IMG/VR virus record: IMGVR_UViG_3300046462_000211
Coordinates: 1 to 30,442 of that record
Source of the DNA: a virus
Reading direction: 5' to 3' (one strand)
DNA length: 30,442 bases
Numbering within the stretch: the stretch's first letter is position 1; each line of letters opens with the position of its first letter. The notes under the pieces were generated by a model that worked only from the letters and a program-made list of their open reading frames with translations, was not told the origin of the DNA and made no database searches. Below are positions 1-8,030 of this stretch, one piece after another. The position numbers and the translations under genes are program-made.

Positions 1-612
1 GAGTCTCTTTCCTTGGAATGGTATGAGCGCAAAAGCGGGTGTGTTCTGAGCCGCCGAGGTGAGGTTATTTCTCATTCCACCCATAACTGGGCGGCGGCCA
101 CTCTGGACGGGTGGGACCCAATTTTGGGTTGTCCGTGTGAATGCAAACATTGTGGCGGGCGTGAGCCGCTTGAGGTTTTGATTGACAGATACCAGCCCCA
201 ATGCCAGTGGCAAATGTTTGTCAGCGGAGCCCAACAATGCGCTCTGTCGGTCATCATGGGGGCTAACGAGCCCATCGTGGAGTACATCGAACGTGATGAC
301 GCCTACATTGCGGAGATGGTCGAGCGCGGCGAGCAGTTCATGCTGTGCGTCGCGCTGCGCCGCCCGCCCGTCGATCTGGAGCCCGTTCCGCCGCCGGCCG
401 ATGCCACCAAGATCATCGACATGACTGGCAACGTGGGCTGGCTGCGGTCAGCCGAAATTTGGATACAATCCTATCAGGCCGCCCAAACCGCCAAGGAGCA
501 AGAGAAGGTACTCAAGGCCATGATGCCTGAAGACGCAAAGAAATGCTTTGGGTACGGTGTTAGGATTACACGAGATAGAGCAGGAAGATTGTCACTCAGG
601 AGGGATGAATGA
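1..612 (+). CDS. YqaJ/lambda-exonuclease-type recombination nuclease, 5' partial
   Basis: The reading frame is open from the first base of the window, so the N-terminus lies outside it; a TTG at 13 is only an apparent start. The visible part matches the catalytic core of the YqaJ/lambda-exo family: an Asp in ATLDGW (about bases 91-108), then the Glu-x-Lys pair in CECKHC (about 136-153), then a conserved Gln-rich segment QCQWQMF, the usual order of metal-binding and catalytic residues. These enzymes digest one strand of a DNA end and load an annealing protein onto the exposed strand. The C-terminal third is helical and charged. The stop overlaps the start of the annealing-protein gene by ATGA (609-612), the typical coupling of a Red-like pair. 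Family assignment is fairly confident; biochemical polarity is inferred from the family. Confidence 0.8.
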   Translation, partial: ESLSLEWYERKSGCVLSRRGEVISHSTHNWAAATLDGWDPILGCPCECKHCGGREPLEVLIDRYQPQCQWQMFVSGAQQCALSVIMGANEPIVEYIERDDAYIAEMVERGEQFMLCVALRRPPVDLEPVPPPADATKIIDMTGNVGWLRSAEIWIQSYQAAQTAKEQEKVLKAMMPEDAKKCFGYGVRITRDRAGRLSLRRDE

Positions 613-1427
613 GTTTGCCAACAAAGCCGCCAGCCGGCAACGACATCATGGAGCAGGTCATCATCAAGGGCGACCTGTCCAAGCTGACGCCCGAGGACCG
701 GGTGCGCTACTACAACGAGGTCTGCAAGAGCGTGGGGTTGAACCCTCTGACGCGCCCGTTTGAATACATTACGTTGAACGGGAAACTGACGTTGTACGCC
801 CTTCGTGCCTGCGCGGACCAACTGCGGCAGATCAACAAGGTATCACTCAAGATCGTTAGCCGGGACGTGACCGAGGGCATCCTGACCGTCCATGTGCAGG
901 CGAGTCTGCCGGATGGCCGGGTTGACGAAGACCTCGGGTGCGTGGCCTTCCCGGACACGCTCAAGGGCGAGGCCAGGGCCAACGCGGAACTCAAGGCCAT
1001 TACCAAGGGCAAGCGGCGAGCTACGCTATCGATCTGCGGGCTGGGATGGCTTGATGAAACCGAGGTGGAGAGCATACCGGGAGCCAAGAAGCCGCCGGCC
1101 CATGCGCCCAATGTGATGAAGCTCTCGGCTGAAGAGGAGAAAATAAGGGCCGAGATGGAGGCCTTTCATCCGAAGGGAGAGGCTGTAGTGCCAACATCGC
1201 GGTTTGATACCACTGCCGCCCCTCCCTCCATGAAGGAGTTAGCCGAGGCCGCACAGGCGGCGGCGCGTCAGGGCGAAGTGGCGTTCAAGGAGTTCTGGCG
1301 GCCCCTCACTGTGGCGCAACGCTCCATGCTCGGCGGCATGGGCGAGGAACTACGCAAGATCATGGACGGACAGCACGATCCTATGACGGGGGAAGTTTTA
1401 CCGGAGGATTCAGCACCGGAGGCATAG
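609..1427 (+). CDS. RecT/Bet-like single-strand annealing protein
   Basis: This 272-residue protein carries features typical of phage annealing proteins: a GLNPLTRPFEYI segment (residues 43-54) followed by NGKLTLYA and a later KGKRRATLSICGLGWLDETE segment (133-152). The Bet/RecT families have a comparable GLNP segment and a basic helix. Such proteins bind single-stranded DNA and anneal it to complementary strands during phage recombination or replication. Translation is coupled to the upstream nuclease by an ATGA overlap, which favours the ATG at 609 over the internal ATG at 648. The last 100 residues are Ala/Glu-rich and probably a flexible tail. The gene ends inside the opposing gene 1381-1677, giving a 47-base tail-to-tail coding overlap. 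The exact superfamily (RecT, Bet or another) cannot be settled by eye. Confidence 0.72.
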   Translation: MSLPTKPPAGNDIMEQVIIKGDLSKLTPEDRVRYYNEVCKSVGLNPLTRPFEYITLNGKLTLYALRACADQLRQINKVSLKIVSRDVTEGILTVHVQASLPDGRVDEDLGCVAFPDTLKGEARANAELKAITKGKRRATLSICGLGWLDETEVESIPGAKKPPAHAPNVMKLSAEEEKIRAEMEAFHPKGEAVVPTSRFDTTAAPPSMKELAEAAQAAARQGEVAFKEFWRPLTVAQRSMLGGMGEELRKIMDGQHDPMTGEVLPEDSAPEA

Positions 1428-1677
1428 TGGACATTGCGGTCACGTCATCGGCGGACAGCACCCCCTTGTCCACCAGTGCTTGTATCAGCCCGGCTAGGTC
1501 GGGGACAGCCACTGGATCAGGATCGACATAGGCCGCCGCAGCCGTCGTGGCGGCCGCCTTCTGTTCGTAGGTTGCGGAGTCTTGGAAGAAGATGAACCCG
1601 TCCGCCGCCACCCCGTCGATGTCGGGGCAGACTGCGCGGATGGCGGCGTCGAAGGCGGAGAGGTTGGTGATTGTCAT
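1381..1677 (-). CDS. small protein at the distal end of the tail operon, unknown function
   Basis: This is the last gene of the long minus-strand operon and encodes 98 residues. I prefer the ATG at 1677 because it forms an ATGA overlap with the stop of the upstream fibre gene and sits about 9 bases from a GGTGGGAG ribosome-binding site; an ATG at 1683 is also open. The N-terminal half, with PDIDGVAADG followed by DSATYEQKAAA, resembles a short domain often found at the end of phage tail genes (a P-(x)-IDGV segment followed by an AT-x-x-Q-x-x-AA helix). The C-terminus is Pro-rich. It could be a fibre accessory or assembly protein. Its end overlaps the annealing-protein gene on the other strand. 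Confidence 0.6.
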   Translation of the reverse strand: MTITNLSAFDAAIRAVCPDIDGVAADGFIFFQDSATYEQKAAATTAAAAYVDPDPVAVPDLAGLIQALVDKGVLSADDVTAMSTMPPVLNPPVKLPPS

Positions 1678-3002
1678 AGCCATATACTCCCACCCAATAT
1701 ATTTCCGCTCGATCCGTCGAATGTGTTGGCGTGAGTTCCGTCCCCCTGCTCAACGGCAAAAATTGTTGTTAGACCTGCGCTCGAAACTTGGTACACCGAT
1801 GAATAAGCGCCAGGTATCGATGTCGATGACGGATTTGTAAAAAAAACATTAGTGGCAAATGCGGTCGATATAGTGCTCAACCCATTAATAATAAACGACC
1901 CAACATTGGCAGTTAGAGAGCTGTCGGCATCGTAATAGAATGAGGCCGCCCTCTCACTATCTGATTGAATATATGAAATCTGATTTCCTGCGCTTGCTCT
2001 GGCTTGCCTAGCAGTGGCGGTAGAGTAAGTGTAAGGACTTCCGTTATCTATTACAATGGTATTGTGTAATACCTTGTTGTAATAGTTGCAGATGCCAAAC
2101 GATGCTGCTCCTCCGCCGGAGGCGGCGGTGCCGTACACAAAGCTCATCAGTCCGTTGCCGCCACCGTTCATTATGACGGTGCCGACAAAAGTTCCTTGGT
2201 TTGACGTTACGGAAATCACGGTGGACGGTCCCGTCCTCATTGAAACAGTTGTTCCATTTGTTAACATACCGCCAAAAATCGCAATCGGAGAGGCGCGCAG
2301 AACAGGGTTCGTCCAGGCTACAAAAGCCATAACAGGAACCCCTCCTACCAACGTAATGAATACGTCGAATGCGACCCCGGCCGGGAAATTGCCGCTGCTG
2401 GTCGTATCAACACCCAACCCTACCTGATCCGCGAGCGAAGAGCAGAAGCTATATTGTTGAAGCGTGGAGCCGTTCCATATGGGAATGAATTGGTTGACGT
2501 AAGGAGCATAGTATACAATGGATGTCCCGTTTACGGACGCTGGCATTACGGGGCTTGAGTTTGTTAGTGTCAGGCGACCGCCGGGCGTGCCGCCGAGGCC
2601 AGTAGACCCACCGCCCACCGCAGGCTGCTCCAGGAAGAAGCCTGGAAACCCACCGGCCAAGGTGGTGCTGTAGATCAGGACGTACTCCTGGCCGCTCACC
2701 AGATCGCCAACGTTGGCCTGGGTGGCACCATCGGCGTGGTACACCGGCAGGAAGCCGAGGCCGTTGAACTGTGCCGTGACCGCCGCGCTGGAGTTCCCGT
2801 TGGCCCTGAAGCGGTAGCCGCCCAGTTCGTTGTAGGAAGTCAGGACTGGGCAGTTAATCAGCGGCGTCAGCGACACAGCGTTGTTGCCCGAGGCCGAGCA
2901 CGGTATTTGGATCATGGCGGCAGTCTGGTTGAACATGCCGTCGAATAGGGAAAGCGGCTGATCGCCGCCGAGCAACGTGCCGAAAATTACCGGCCATGTC
3001 AT
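1674..3002 (-). CDS. fibre-like distal tail protein
   Basis: A 442-residue Gly/Ser/Thr/Asn-rich beta-type protein with no signal peptide. Its N-terminus, MTWPVIFGTLLGGDQPLSLFD, resembles the short conserved start common in tail-fibre proteins of phages of Rhizobiales and relatives, where it probably attaches the protein to the virion. The remainder has alternating hydrophobic and polar residues and Gly-rich turns, as expected for a receptor-binding or fibre shaft protein. It follows the HNH endonuclease gene with an ATGA overlap (2999-3002) and overlaps the next gene by ATGA. Base composition in this gene is visibly more AT-rich than in the capsid genes, as is common for exchangeable fibre genes. 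Function is inferred from position and composition only. Confidence 0.6.
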   Translation of the reverse strand: MTWPVIFGTLLGGDQPLSLFDGMFNQTAAMIQIPCSASGNNAVSLTPLINCPVLTSYNELGGYRFRANGNSSAAVTAQFNGLGFLPVYHADGATQANVGDLVSGQEYVLIYSTTLAGGFPGFFLEQPAVGGGSTGLGGTPGGRLTLTNSSPVMPASVNGTSIVYYAPYVNQFIPIWNGSTLQQYSFCSSLADQVGLGVDTTSSGNFPAGVAFDVFITLVGGVPVMAFVAWTNPVLRASPIAIFGGMLTNGTTVSMRTGPSTVISVTSNQGTFVGTVIMNGGGNGLMSFVYGTAASGGGAASFGICNYYNKVLHNTIVIDNGSPYTYSTATARQARASAGNQISYIQSDSERAASFYYDADSSLTANVGSFIINGLSTISTAFATNVFFTNPSSTSIPGAYSSVYQVSSAGLTTIFAVEQGDGTHANTFDGSSGNILGGSIWL

Positions 3003-3499
3003 GGGGCTGACCTCGCAAATTCACCAAATACCTTCAATGCCTCCAATTTGTAAGCCAGCACAGCATCATCTTTGCTGTTGAACCGCCCTATTGTTTTTTT
3101 TGCTACTCTCACCCTCCACCTCTTGGTCCACGGGTCGAACGATACGCCCTTATACCCAGAAGTGTTTCTTTTACCAATATTCGTGTTTGCAACATTTTGG
3201 GAGCGAGTAGAGAGCCGCAAGTTCGACCACTTGTCGTTTTTAGGGTCTGTATCTTTGTGGTCTATTTCCACAGTTGGCCACTCTCCCATCATTAATGCCC
3301 AGGCGATTCTGCTCCTCAAAAAGTCTATGCCATCAATACAAATACAGACACGTCCGTCACTCTTTCGAGCGTGCCCAGCCAAGTCTCCAGACTTAAGCAT
3401 CCCCCTGTCAGTGCGGCAAACAACAACCCCGGTAGTCGGATCGTAGCTGACCACCTCCCTTAACCGTTCTATTGAAATGCTATTGGTGGGCCAAGTCAT
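2999..3499 (-). CDS. HNH homing endonuclease with AP2 DNA-binding domain
   Basis: This 166-residue protein has the two-domain layout of free-standing phage homing endonucleases. Residues about 75-110 form an HNH core (PTVEIDHKDTDPKNDKWSNL, with the IDHKD, N and WSNLR positions of the HNH_3 type, followed by SQNVANTN). Residues about 113-162 form an AP2-type DNA-binding domain (SGYKGVSFDPWTKRWRVRV, then IGRF and a DAVLAYK helix). Such enzymes cut a specific site and spread their own gene. It sits between two fibre-like genes with ATGA overlaps on both sides and is AT-rich relative to the capsid genes. Its first codons (MTWP) nearly duplicate the first codons of the next gene, a possible trace of insertion. 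Confidence 0.9.
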   Translation of the reverse strand: MTWPTNSISIERLREVVSYDPTTGVVVCRTDRGMLKSGDLAGHARKSDGRVCICIDGIDFLRSRIAWALMMGEWPTVEIDHKDTDPKNDKWSNLRLSTRSQNVANTNIGKRNTSGYKGVSFDPWTKRWRVRVAKKTIGRFNSKDDAVLAYKLEALKVFGEFARSAP

Positions 3500-5736
3500 G
3501 TGAAGTGTCCGTTCGCCGGGTCGATCCAGGTCGGAAATGCCGCAGTGGTGGCTGTGCTATTGGGATCGAAACCTAGCGCCTGCCAAGAGGTAAAGGTTAG
3601 ATTGGACCCGGAAATCCTGTTGAATTGAGAAGAGTTGGTGCCGCCCGAAGTGGCGTTAGGGCACAGGTAGTTGTTGCGATCCACTATGGCCGTTGTGAAC
3701 TGCGCAGATGGTCCCATATCCATAATATTGCAGGACGCTCCGGTGCGCGTGTCCTCGATCTGGTTGTCGGTGGACACGAGAGGCTTGGTTGCGGTTATCG
3801 TGTTGGTGGTCGGCAACATAACTATCGCGGAAGCTGTTGCTGATGACTGATAAATCTTGTTCCTGTAAACCTGGTATCTCATGCTACCAGTACATAAAGC
3901 GGCACCGCCGGTCCCCGACAGGGATGGGAGAAACCAGCCTGCGTCACTTCCCCAGACAAAGTGATCGCGGAAGGTGCCTCTAAGCAAACAATTCGGCGGG
4001 TATCCTCCTTGACCAAGGTTGGAGTGAGCACACTTTTGCGAGACAACATCCACCCACTGAACCGCCGTTGCGTTGTTGAATCCGTCGCTGAAATCAGACG
4101 CGACCTCACACCCGCTGAAATAACAGGAGTCAATGCAAAAGTAGTGTACGAAGTGAACCGATACGCTACCTACATATATGGCAGTCCCTGTGGTAAGGGT
4201 TAGAGCACTAAGCTGGTAGGTTCCTATGCCTCCTGGAGTTCCCGTTAGCTGCATTGTTATGGTGACACCAGGAGGAACCGCTGTGTTGAAGTTAACACAA
4301 TACAAAGTCATCCCCACTTGGATTGGCGGGGTCCCTCCAAACAAAGTGTTTACAGTAAAAACTCCTGTCGTTATGCTACCATCTAGTATGATAGCACTAG
4401 TGTAGTTAGTGTAGTCTCCGTTTATGCAAGATTGTTTGGTTGGACCGCTTCCTGTGTTCGTGGTGGCGCCGAAGTTGATCCACCGGCATAGGAAGTTGTC
4501 TCCGATGCCAGGGTAAATATGGTGGTCCCTGCTGTTGTCGCTGCCCGCTCCGACTATTGTACCACCCATGATGAAGAACCACTGGCTCCAGCCGAGGAAA
4601 GACATGCTCATGCGATTTCCGGCAAACGGGGCAAGAGGGCTGGTAACCGACATATTCCATGTGCCGGCCCGAACACAATTTGCTACCGCTGGATCATTTT
4701 GGGGGGACAGTGCGAATACGTCCTGCCCAGCTATGTTGAGCGTCGTGCTGACTGTGCAGTTGTCCCAGTAAAAATCATGGTACACGGCAGCAGGGTCAAA
4801 GTTGGCACCAATAAACCCGGCAGCATTGCCAAATGTGTTGGTACCACTGGTAACACATTGGATGTTTGAAACCACAATATCCGTCAGACTGTACCCACCT
4901 GACCCAGAACCTGGTCCTGTATTAAATCCAACCGCCGCGTTGTTGGCGGTACCGTCTTGATTTATAATAGGGTCAGCGCCGGTGCTGTAAGCGTCGAATC
5001 GAACTTGATCCAAGGAAGATGCGCCCGAAAACCCGAGCGTTTGACCGACGAAGTTTGAACCACGCTTGAGATGAATAGCAATATTGCTGGGGGAAACTCC
5101 AGCAGGAGAAACCGCCGACCACGCAGTCTTTGCCGCATTGATGGTTTGGAATGGAGTCCCTGATGAAGTCCCGTTGTTAGAGTCGCTACCTCCGACTGAA
5201 TCGCACCACCACTCGTGCGCAGCCGTGAAGGCGGTGGCAGTGAAGGTTGCCGTAGACGTAGCGGTAGTGAACCCAGCTCCGTTGGCACCGCGGATTGTCA
5301 GGGTAACGGTATAGGTGTCGGCTACACGGCAGACGAAGGCGGCGTCAGGGCCGGTCTGGTCAGTGTTCGCATTTACGCTCGGGCCGCCGGTCGTATAGGG
5401 ATACACTGCCGGGTTGGTGAAATTCTCTGCGGCAACAGTGCCCCCGGCGCGACTGATGCTCCAGGAATATTCCAAGTCCTCATATGGCTGGGTCGTGCCG
5501 GTTGCCGTTATGGCAGACGCCGAGGCTTGGAAGAAAGCTGGCAGTTGGCCGCTCGTGCGCGACATGCTGATGCCGCCGGCAGTGTTTATGGCTGTGATCG
5601 TCACATTGGGGTTGCCACCAAACCCGGGGGGCGGCGGGACAAAGGCAGACCCGTGTGTCCACGCTAACGCTGGCGCCATCCTGTAAACGACAGCCAATGC
5701 TGTGGCAGCTAGAAGTTCTCGTCTGCTAATAAGCAT
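3496..5736 (-). CDS. exported PKD-like plus right-handed beta-helix protein with Tat-like signal
   Basis: A 746-residue protein. Residues 1-25 look like a twin-arginine export signal: SRRELL at 4-9, a hydrophobic stretch to about 18, and an APALA cleavage site before W26. Residues about 43-170 have PKD/Ig-like features (LEYSWSI, then TYTVTLTI). From about 176 a parallel beta-helix begins with WWCDSVGGSDSNNGTSSGTP, the usual entry sequence of pectate-lyase-like phage and bacterial surface proteins (D-x-x-x-G-x-D-x-N-x-G). Such proteins are often polysaccharide-binding or depolymerising tail spikes; no catalytic residues can be assigned here. The mature part has 16 cysteines, high for a phage tail protein and consistent with an oxidising compartment. 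It overlaps the upstream gene by 11 bases and the HNH gene by ATGA. Confidence 0.68.
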   Translation of the reverse strand: MLISRRELLAATALAVVYRMAPALAWTHGSAFVPPPPGFGGNPNVTITAINTAGGISMSRTSGQLPAFFQASASAITATGTTQPYEDLEYSWSISRAGGTVAAENFTNPAVYPYTTGGPSVNANTDQTGPDAAFVCRVADTYTVTLTIRGANGAGFTTATSTATFTATAFTAAHEWWCDSVGGSDSNNGTSSGTPFQTINAAKTAWSAVSPAGVSPSNIAIHLKRGSNFVGQTLGFSGASSLDQVRFDAYSTGADPIINQDGTANNAAVGFNTGPGSGSGGYSLTDIVVSNIQCVTSGTNTFGNAAGFIGANFDPAAVYHDFYWDNCTVSTTLNIAGQDVFALSPQNDPAVANCVRAGTWNMSVTSPLAPFAGNRMSMSFLGWSQWFFIMGGTIVGAGSDNSRDHHIYPGIGDNFLCRWINFGATTNTGSGPTKQSCINGDYTNYTSAIILDGSITTGVFTVNTLFGGTPPIQVGMTLYCVNFNTAVPPGVTITMQLTGTPGGIGTYQLSALTLTTGTAIYVGSVSVHFVHYFCIDSCYFSGCEVASDFSDGFNNATAVQWVDVVSQKCAHSNLGQGGYPPNCLLRGTFRDHFVWGSDAGWFLPSLSGTGGAALCTGSMRYQVYRNKIYQSSATASAIVMLPTTNTITATKPLVSTDNQIEDTRTGASCNIMDMGPSAQFTTAIVDRNNYLCPNATSGGTNSSQFNRISGSNLTFTSWQALGFDPNSTATTAAFPTWIDPANGHFT

Positions 5737-6658
5737 TGATGCCCAGAGCGGTAGCGAAGGTGTTTATTCGGTCGGCCACCTTCTTGGCATTTGCTGCCGA
5801 CAGGCCGGTGCTCAGGAAAACAAAAGAAATCTGGTCTGTGGAAAAGCTTGATGCAACACTGCCGTTCCACAGAGCCGATATGGCAATATTGGTTGTCGGG
5901 GGCCCAGCATCAGCCGATGCTGCGTTCGTTGCAAACGGAGTCAGGCTGCTGTTGAGATAGAGGTCTACTTGCGTAGCAGTCGTTCTGGAGCCAATCCATT
6001 GACCTTTGGCTTGAGTGTTGGCCGCGCTGGTGAACGATCCGTCATTAACGCCGAAGTCAGCCGCCGAGGAATTTAGAGGCCGGATATAGTCGAAGACGCC
6101 CGAATCTGTGGTGCCCAGGAGAAACATGCTGGCACTCATTGTTCTTGCAGACGTTATGTATCCGCCGATCGCAAAACTCGATACCGTAACGCCCGCACTA
6201 TTGGGGTTGAATTGGGTATCCAAATATCCGTCCGATCCATTTCCGACATATCCAACATTGGCGGTAAAGGTAATTGTGCCGTGGGATACGAGCGAGAAGC
6301 TGGTGCCGCAAAGGTTGAGCAAGGAGGTGGCTGAGTCGGGAGCGGCCAGGACGTAGACAGCATACATGGCCCCGCCTGTGACACACCCGACGCTATCGGT
6401 TTCCAAGCCGCAAATCAGGTTGTCGTAGTTTGTCTTCTGCGGGTCAGTCAGACCAGAGGTGCGAGCTAGAAAGTCGGTCGAGGGAGTGCAGGAAGGGGTG
6501 AATGGCGAGGACCCGGAAACGCCGCACGGCTGGAAGACCAAGGAGTGCTGATTGACGGCACCACAGCCAAGCTGCCCGATCTGGGCGCGTGCTCCAGGCT
6601 GTTGGGCAAGCCACACTATCCCCAGCAGAAGAACCAGGGCTGAGAGAATACGATACAT
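5726..6658 (-). CDS. exported LamG-like beta-sandwich protein
   Basis: A 310-residue protein with a Sec signal peptide: a short basic start (MYR), hydrophobic LSALVLLLGIVWLA and an ARA/Q cleavage site near residue 25. The mature N-terminal 100 residues contain all six cysteines, which could form three disulfides. The middle and end (about 130-300) resemble a concanavalin/LamG-like sandwich: GNGSDGYLDTQFNP, a GGYI strand, a WIGSRT strand, DLYLNSS, and a closing helix with SAANAKKVADRINTFATALG. Domains of this kind usually bind sugars and are common in phage fibres. It is separated from the upstream stop by one base and overlaps the next gene. It could be a virion adhesin or a host-envelope protein. 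Confidence 0.62.
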   Translation of the reverse strand: MYRILSALVLLLGIVWLAQQPGARAQIGQLGCGAVNQHSLVFQPCGVSGSSPFTPSCTPSTDFLARTSGLTDPQKTNYDNLICGLETDSVGCVTGGAMYAVYVLAAPDSATSLLNLCGTSFSLVSHGTITFTANVGYVGNGSDGYLDTQFNPNSAGVTVSSFAIGGYITSARTMSASMFLLGTTDSGVFDYIRPLNSSAADFGVNDGSFTSAANTQAKGQWIGSRTTATQVDLYLNSSLTPFATNAASADAGPPTTNIAISALWNGSVASSFSTDQISFVFLSTGLSAANAKKVADRINTFATALGINAY

Positions 6659-6659
6659 A

Positions 6660-7469
6660 TCAGTTCGCCTGTGAGTGGATGAACTTGCCGGTTCCAGCCG
6701 CAGTAAGAACCGGGCAGTCTGTCGAGGAGATGGCTACCACTATTCCGGCCGAGAAGTGCTCCCAAGGCCCTGGATTGTAATTGATGCTGGCACCCCAGTC
6801 CGTCACACCCTTCTGAAGTTCAAAACATCCCTGTAGATTGCCGGAGGCCGTCCCGACAGTCAGGGTGGCATTGCTGGGGAGGGATGTGGCATTTATGATA
6901 AACACCCAACCTGCCGCCGAACTGGTCACATAGGCATTCTGGAGATTTCCGGCCGAAGCCTTGGCCACTACATTGGTTGCCGTTGTGCCGGCCACTACCG
7001 TTGTTCCGGCACTGGTCGAGGTTGAATCCTGGATAATGCCAACACCGCCAATAGAGACAGTAGAGGCTTGAGTAGGAATTGCCGCCCCTGTATTTGTAGC
7101 AATGGAGGCCAGGGATGTGTTTGCTGTGGTTTGATTGGCCGCCGTAGCCGCCCCAGTGGGGAGGGTTATAGTTCCAGCAATATTGTTGATGTTGTTAGTG
7201 GCCCCCGTGAGTTGGGTGGCAAAAGTTCCCGCGTTGGTGACAGCCCCAGCAACAGAAACGGCGCCACCGGCACTAACCGCTGCGCATTGGGTTGGGGTAG
7301 CTGGGTCGCACAAAAGTTGTTGCGCGTAGTTAACAGCACTCACAACGAGTGAGCCGAAGGTCGTTCCACTTCCCTGTGTTACGGTGTAATTGGTGGCAAG
7401 GGCCGCCACGGGCAGAGCCGCAATGAGGCAGACATAGGCTACCCTGAGAAGCCTGATAGGCCATTTCAT
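6660..7469 (-). CDS. exported phage structural-type protein of unknown role
   Basis: I place the start at 7469 (MKWPIRLLR), not at the upstream in-frame ATG at 7499. It forms a TGATG overlap with the preceding stop and lies 7 bases from an AGGAG site, and it gives a clean Sec signal: basic start, hydrophobic VAYVCLIAALPVAALA, cleavage before TNY. The product is 269 residues. The middle is Ala/Thr-rich with an AATAANQTTANTSLASI segment like the linkers of many phage fibre-associated proteins. The C-terminal 90 residues have the pattern of a small beta domain common in phage particles, including PWEHFSAGIVVAISSTDCP. The mature part has four cysteines. Its presence with a signal peptide is unusual for that domain type. 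Confidence 0.6.
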   Translation of the reverse strand: MKWPIRLLRVAYVCLIAALPVAALATNYTVTQGSGTTFGSLVVSAVNYAQQLLCDPATPTQCAAVSAGGAVSVAGAVTNAGTFATQLTGATNNINNIAGTITLPTGAATAANQTTANTSLASIATNTGAAIPTQASTVSIGGVGIIQDSTSTSAGTTVVAGTTATNVVAKASAGNLQNAYVTSSAAGWVFIINATSLPSNATLTVGTASGNLQGCFELQKGVTDWGASINYNPGPWEHFSAGIVVAISSTDCPVLTAAGTGKFIHSQAN

Positions 7470-7666
7470 CAGAAAACTCCTAGCATAGGTAGAGCACATC
7501 CGGCCGATAGATCGAGAGGCCCACTACATCCCGGGGGAGGTGGCGGTGGGGCCAAGGTGTTGTTGGTATTGGGCCCGATCTGGATAAGCGAACCAGGACC
7601 TATGGGCGCCTGTGCCATGGCCTGGGCCACCAGGAAAGCCATCAGGATGAGGATGAACCACCTCAC
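7469..7666 (-). CDS. small exported Pro-rich protein
   Basis: A 65-residue protein that is almost half signal peptide: MRWFILILMAFLVAQAMA followed by QAPIG. The mature peptide of about 45 residues is Pro/Gly-rich with a six-proline run at about 40-45 and two cysteines (PPGCSG and GCALP). It is coupled to both neighbours: ATGA overlap with the upstream gene (7663-7666) and TGATG with the downstream gene. No domain is recognised. It could be a periplasmic peptide or a linker protein of an exported complex. Confidence 0.55.
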   Translation of the reverse strand: MRWFILILMAFLVAQAMAQAPIGPGSLIQIGPNTNNTLAPPPPPPGCSGPLDLSAGCALPMLGVF

Positions 7667-7992
7667 TGGAAGTACTCCACGTCCACGGTGGCACCGCTAC
7701 CGATGACTTGGAGGGCAATAAGGGCGTCCCGGCCAGCGATCTGAAAACAGGCCCCCGAGGCTACCGCCATACCGACTGTGGAGCTTGGAGTTGTGCCCGA
7801 TGTCGTGTAGCGGATGGCCGCAGTGTCTACGCAGATTTCAGCGATCCTGGCCTGGGTGGGGACGGTCAGGGTCTGGACAGAGGTTACGGCCAATCCATAC
7901 TGGGGCGTCCCGGTCGGCTTGTACTGATAGACGGCCTGTGCCCACGCTGGCAATGACACGCAAACCACCGCTGCCGCCAGGATCGCTCTCAT
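7663..7992 (-). CDS. small exported beta protein
   Basis: A 109-residue protein with a Sec signal peptide (MRAILAAAVVCVSLPAWA, cleaved before QAVYQ). The cysteine inside the hydrophobic stretch lacks a lipobox, so it is not called a lipoprotein. The mature part has two cysteines (EICVDTA and GACFQIAG) and a pattern of short beta strands ending in VDVEYFQ. The layout, a strand with Cys, an xIRYTTSG turn, a G-A-C-F strand and a closing strand, resembles small decoration-like beta-sandwich proteins of phages. A good ribosome-binding site (AGGAGA, 6 bases away) supports the start. The next gene upstream (8031-8456) has a similar layout. Confidence 0.58.
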   Translation of the reverse strand: MRAILAAAVVCVSLPAWAQAVYQYKPTGTPQYGLAVTSVQTLTVPTQARIAEICVDTAAIRYTTSGTTPSSTVGMAVASGACFQIAGRDALIALQVIGSGATVDVEYFQ

Positions 7993-8030
7993 TTAATATC
8001 TCCTGCCTCGCCAGCCTCGCCTCCTAGCTA

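Noticed and set aside
7663-7992. Lipoprotein call for the small exported protein because of a Cys in its signal
   Set aside because: The residues before the Cys (AAVVC) do not form a proper lipobox, and a better Ala-x-Ala cleavage site follows.
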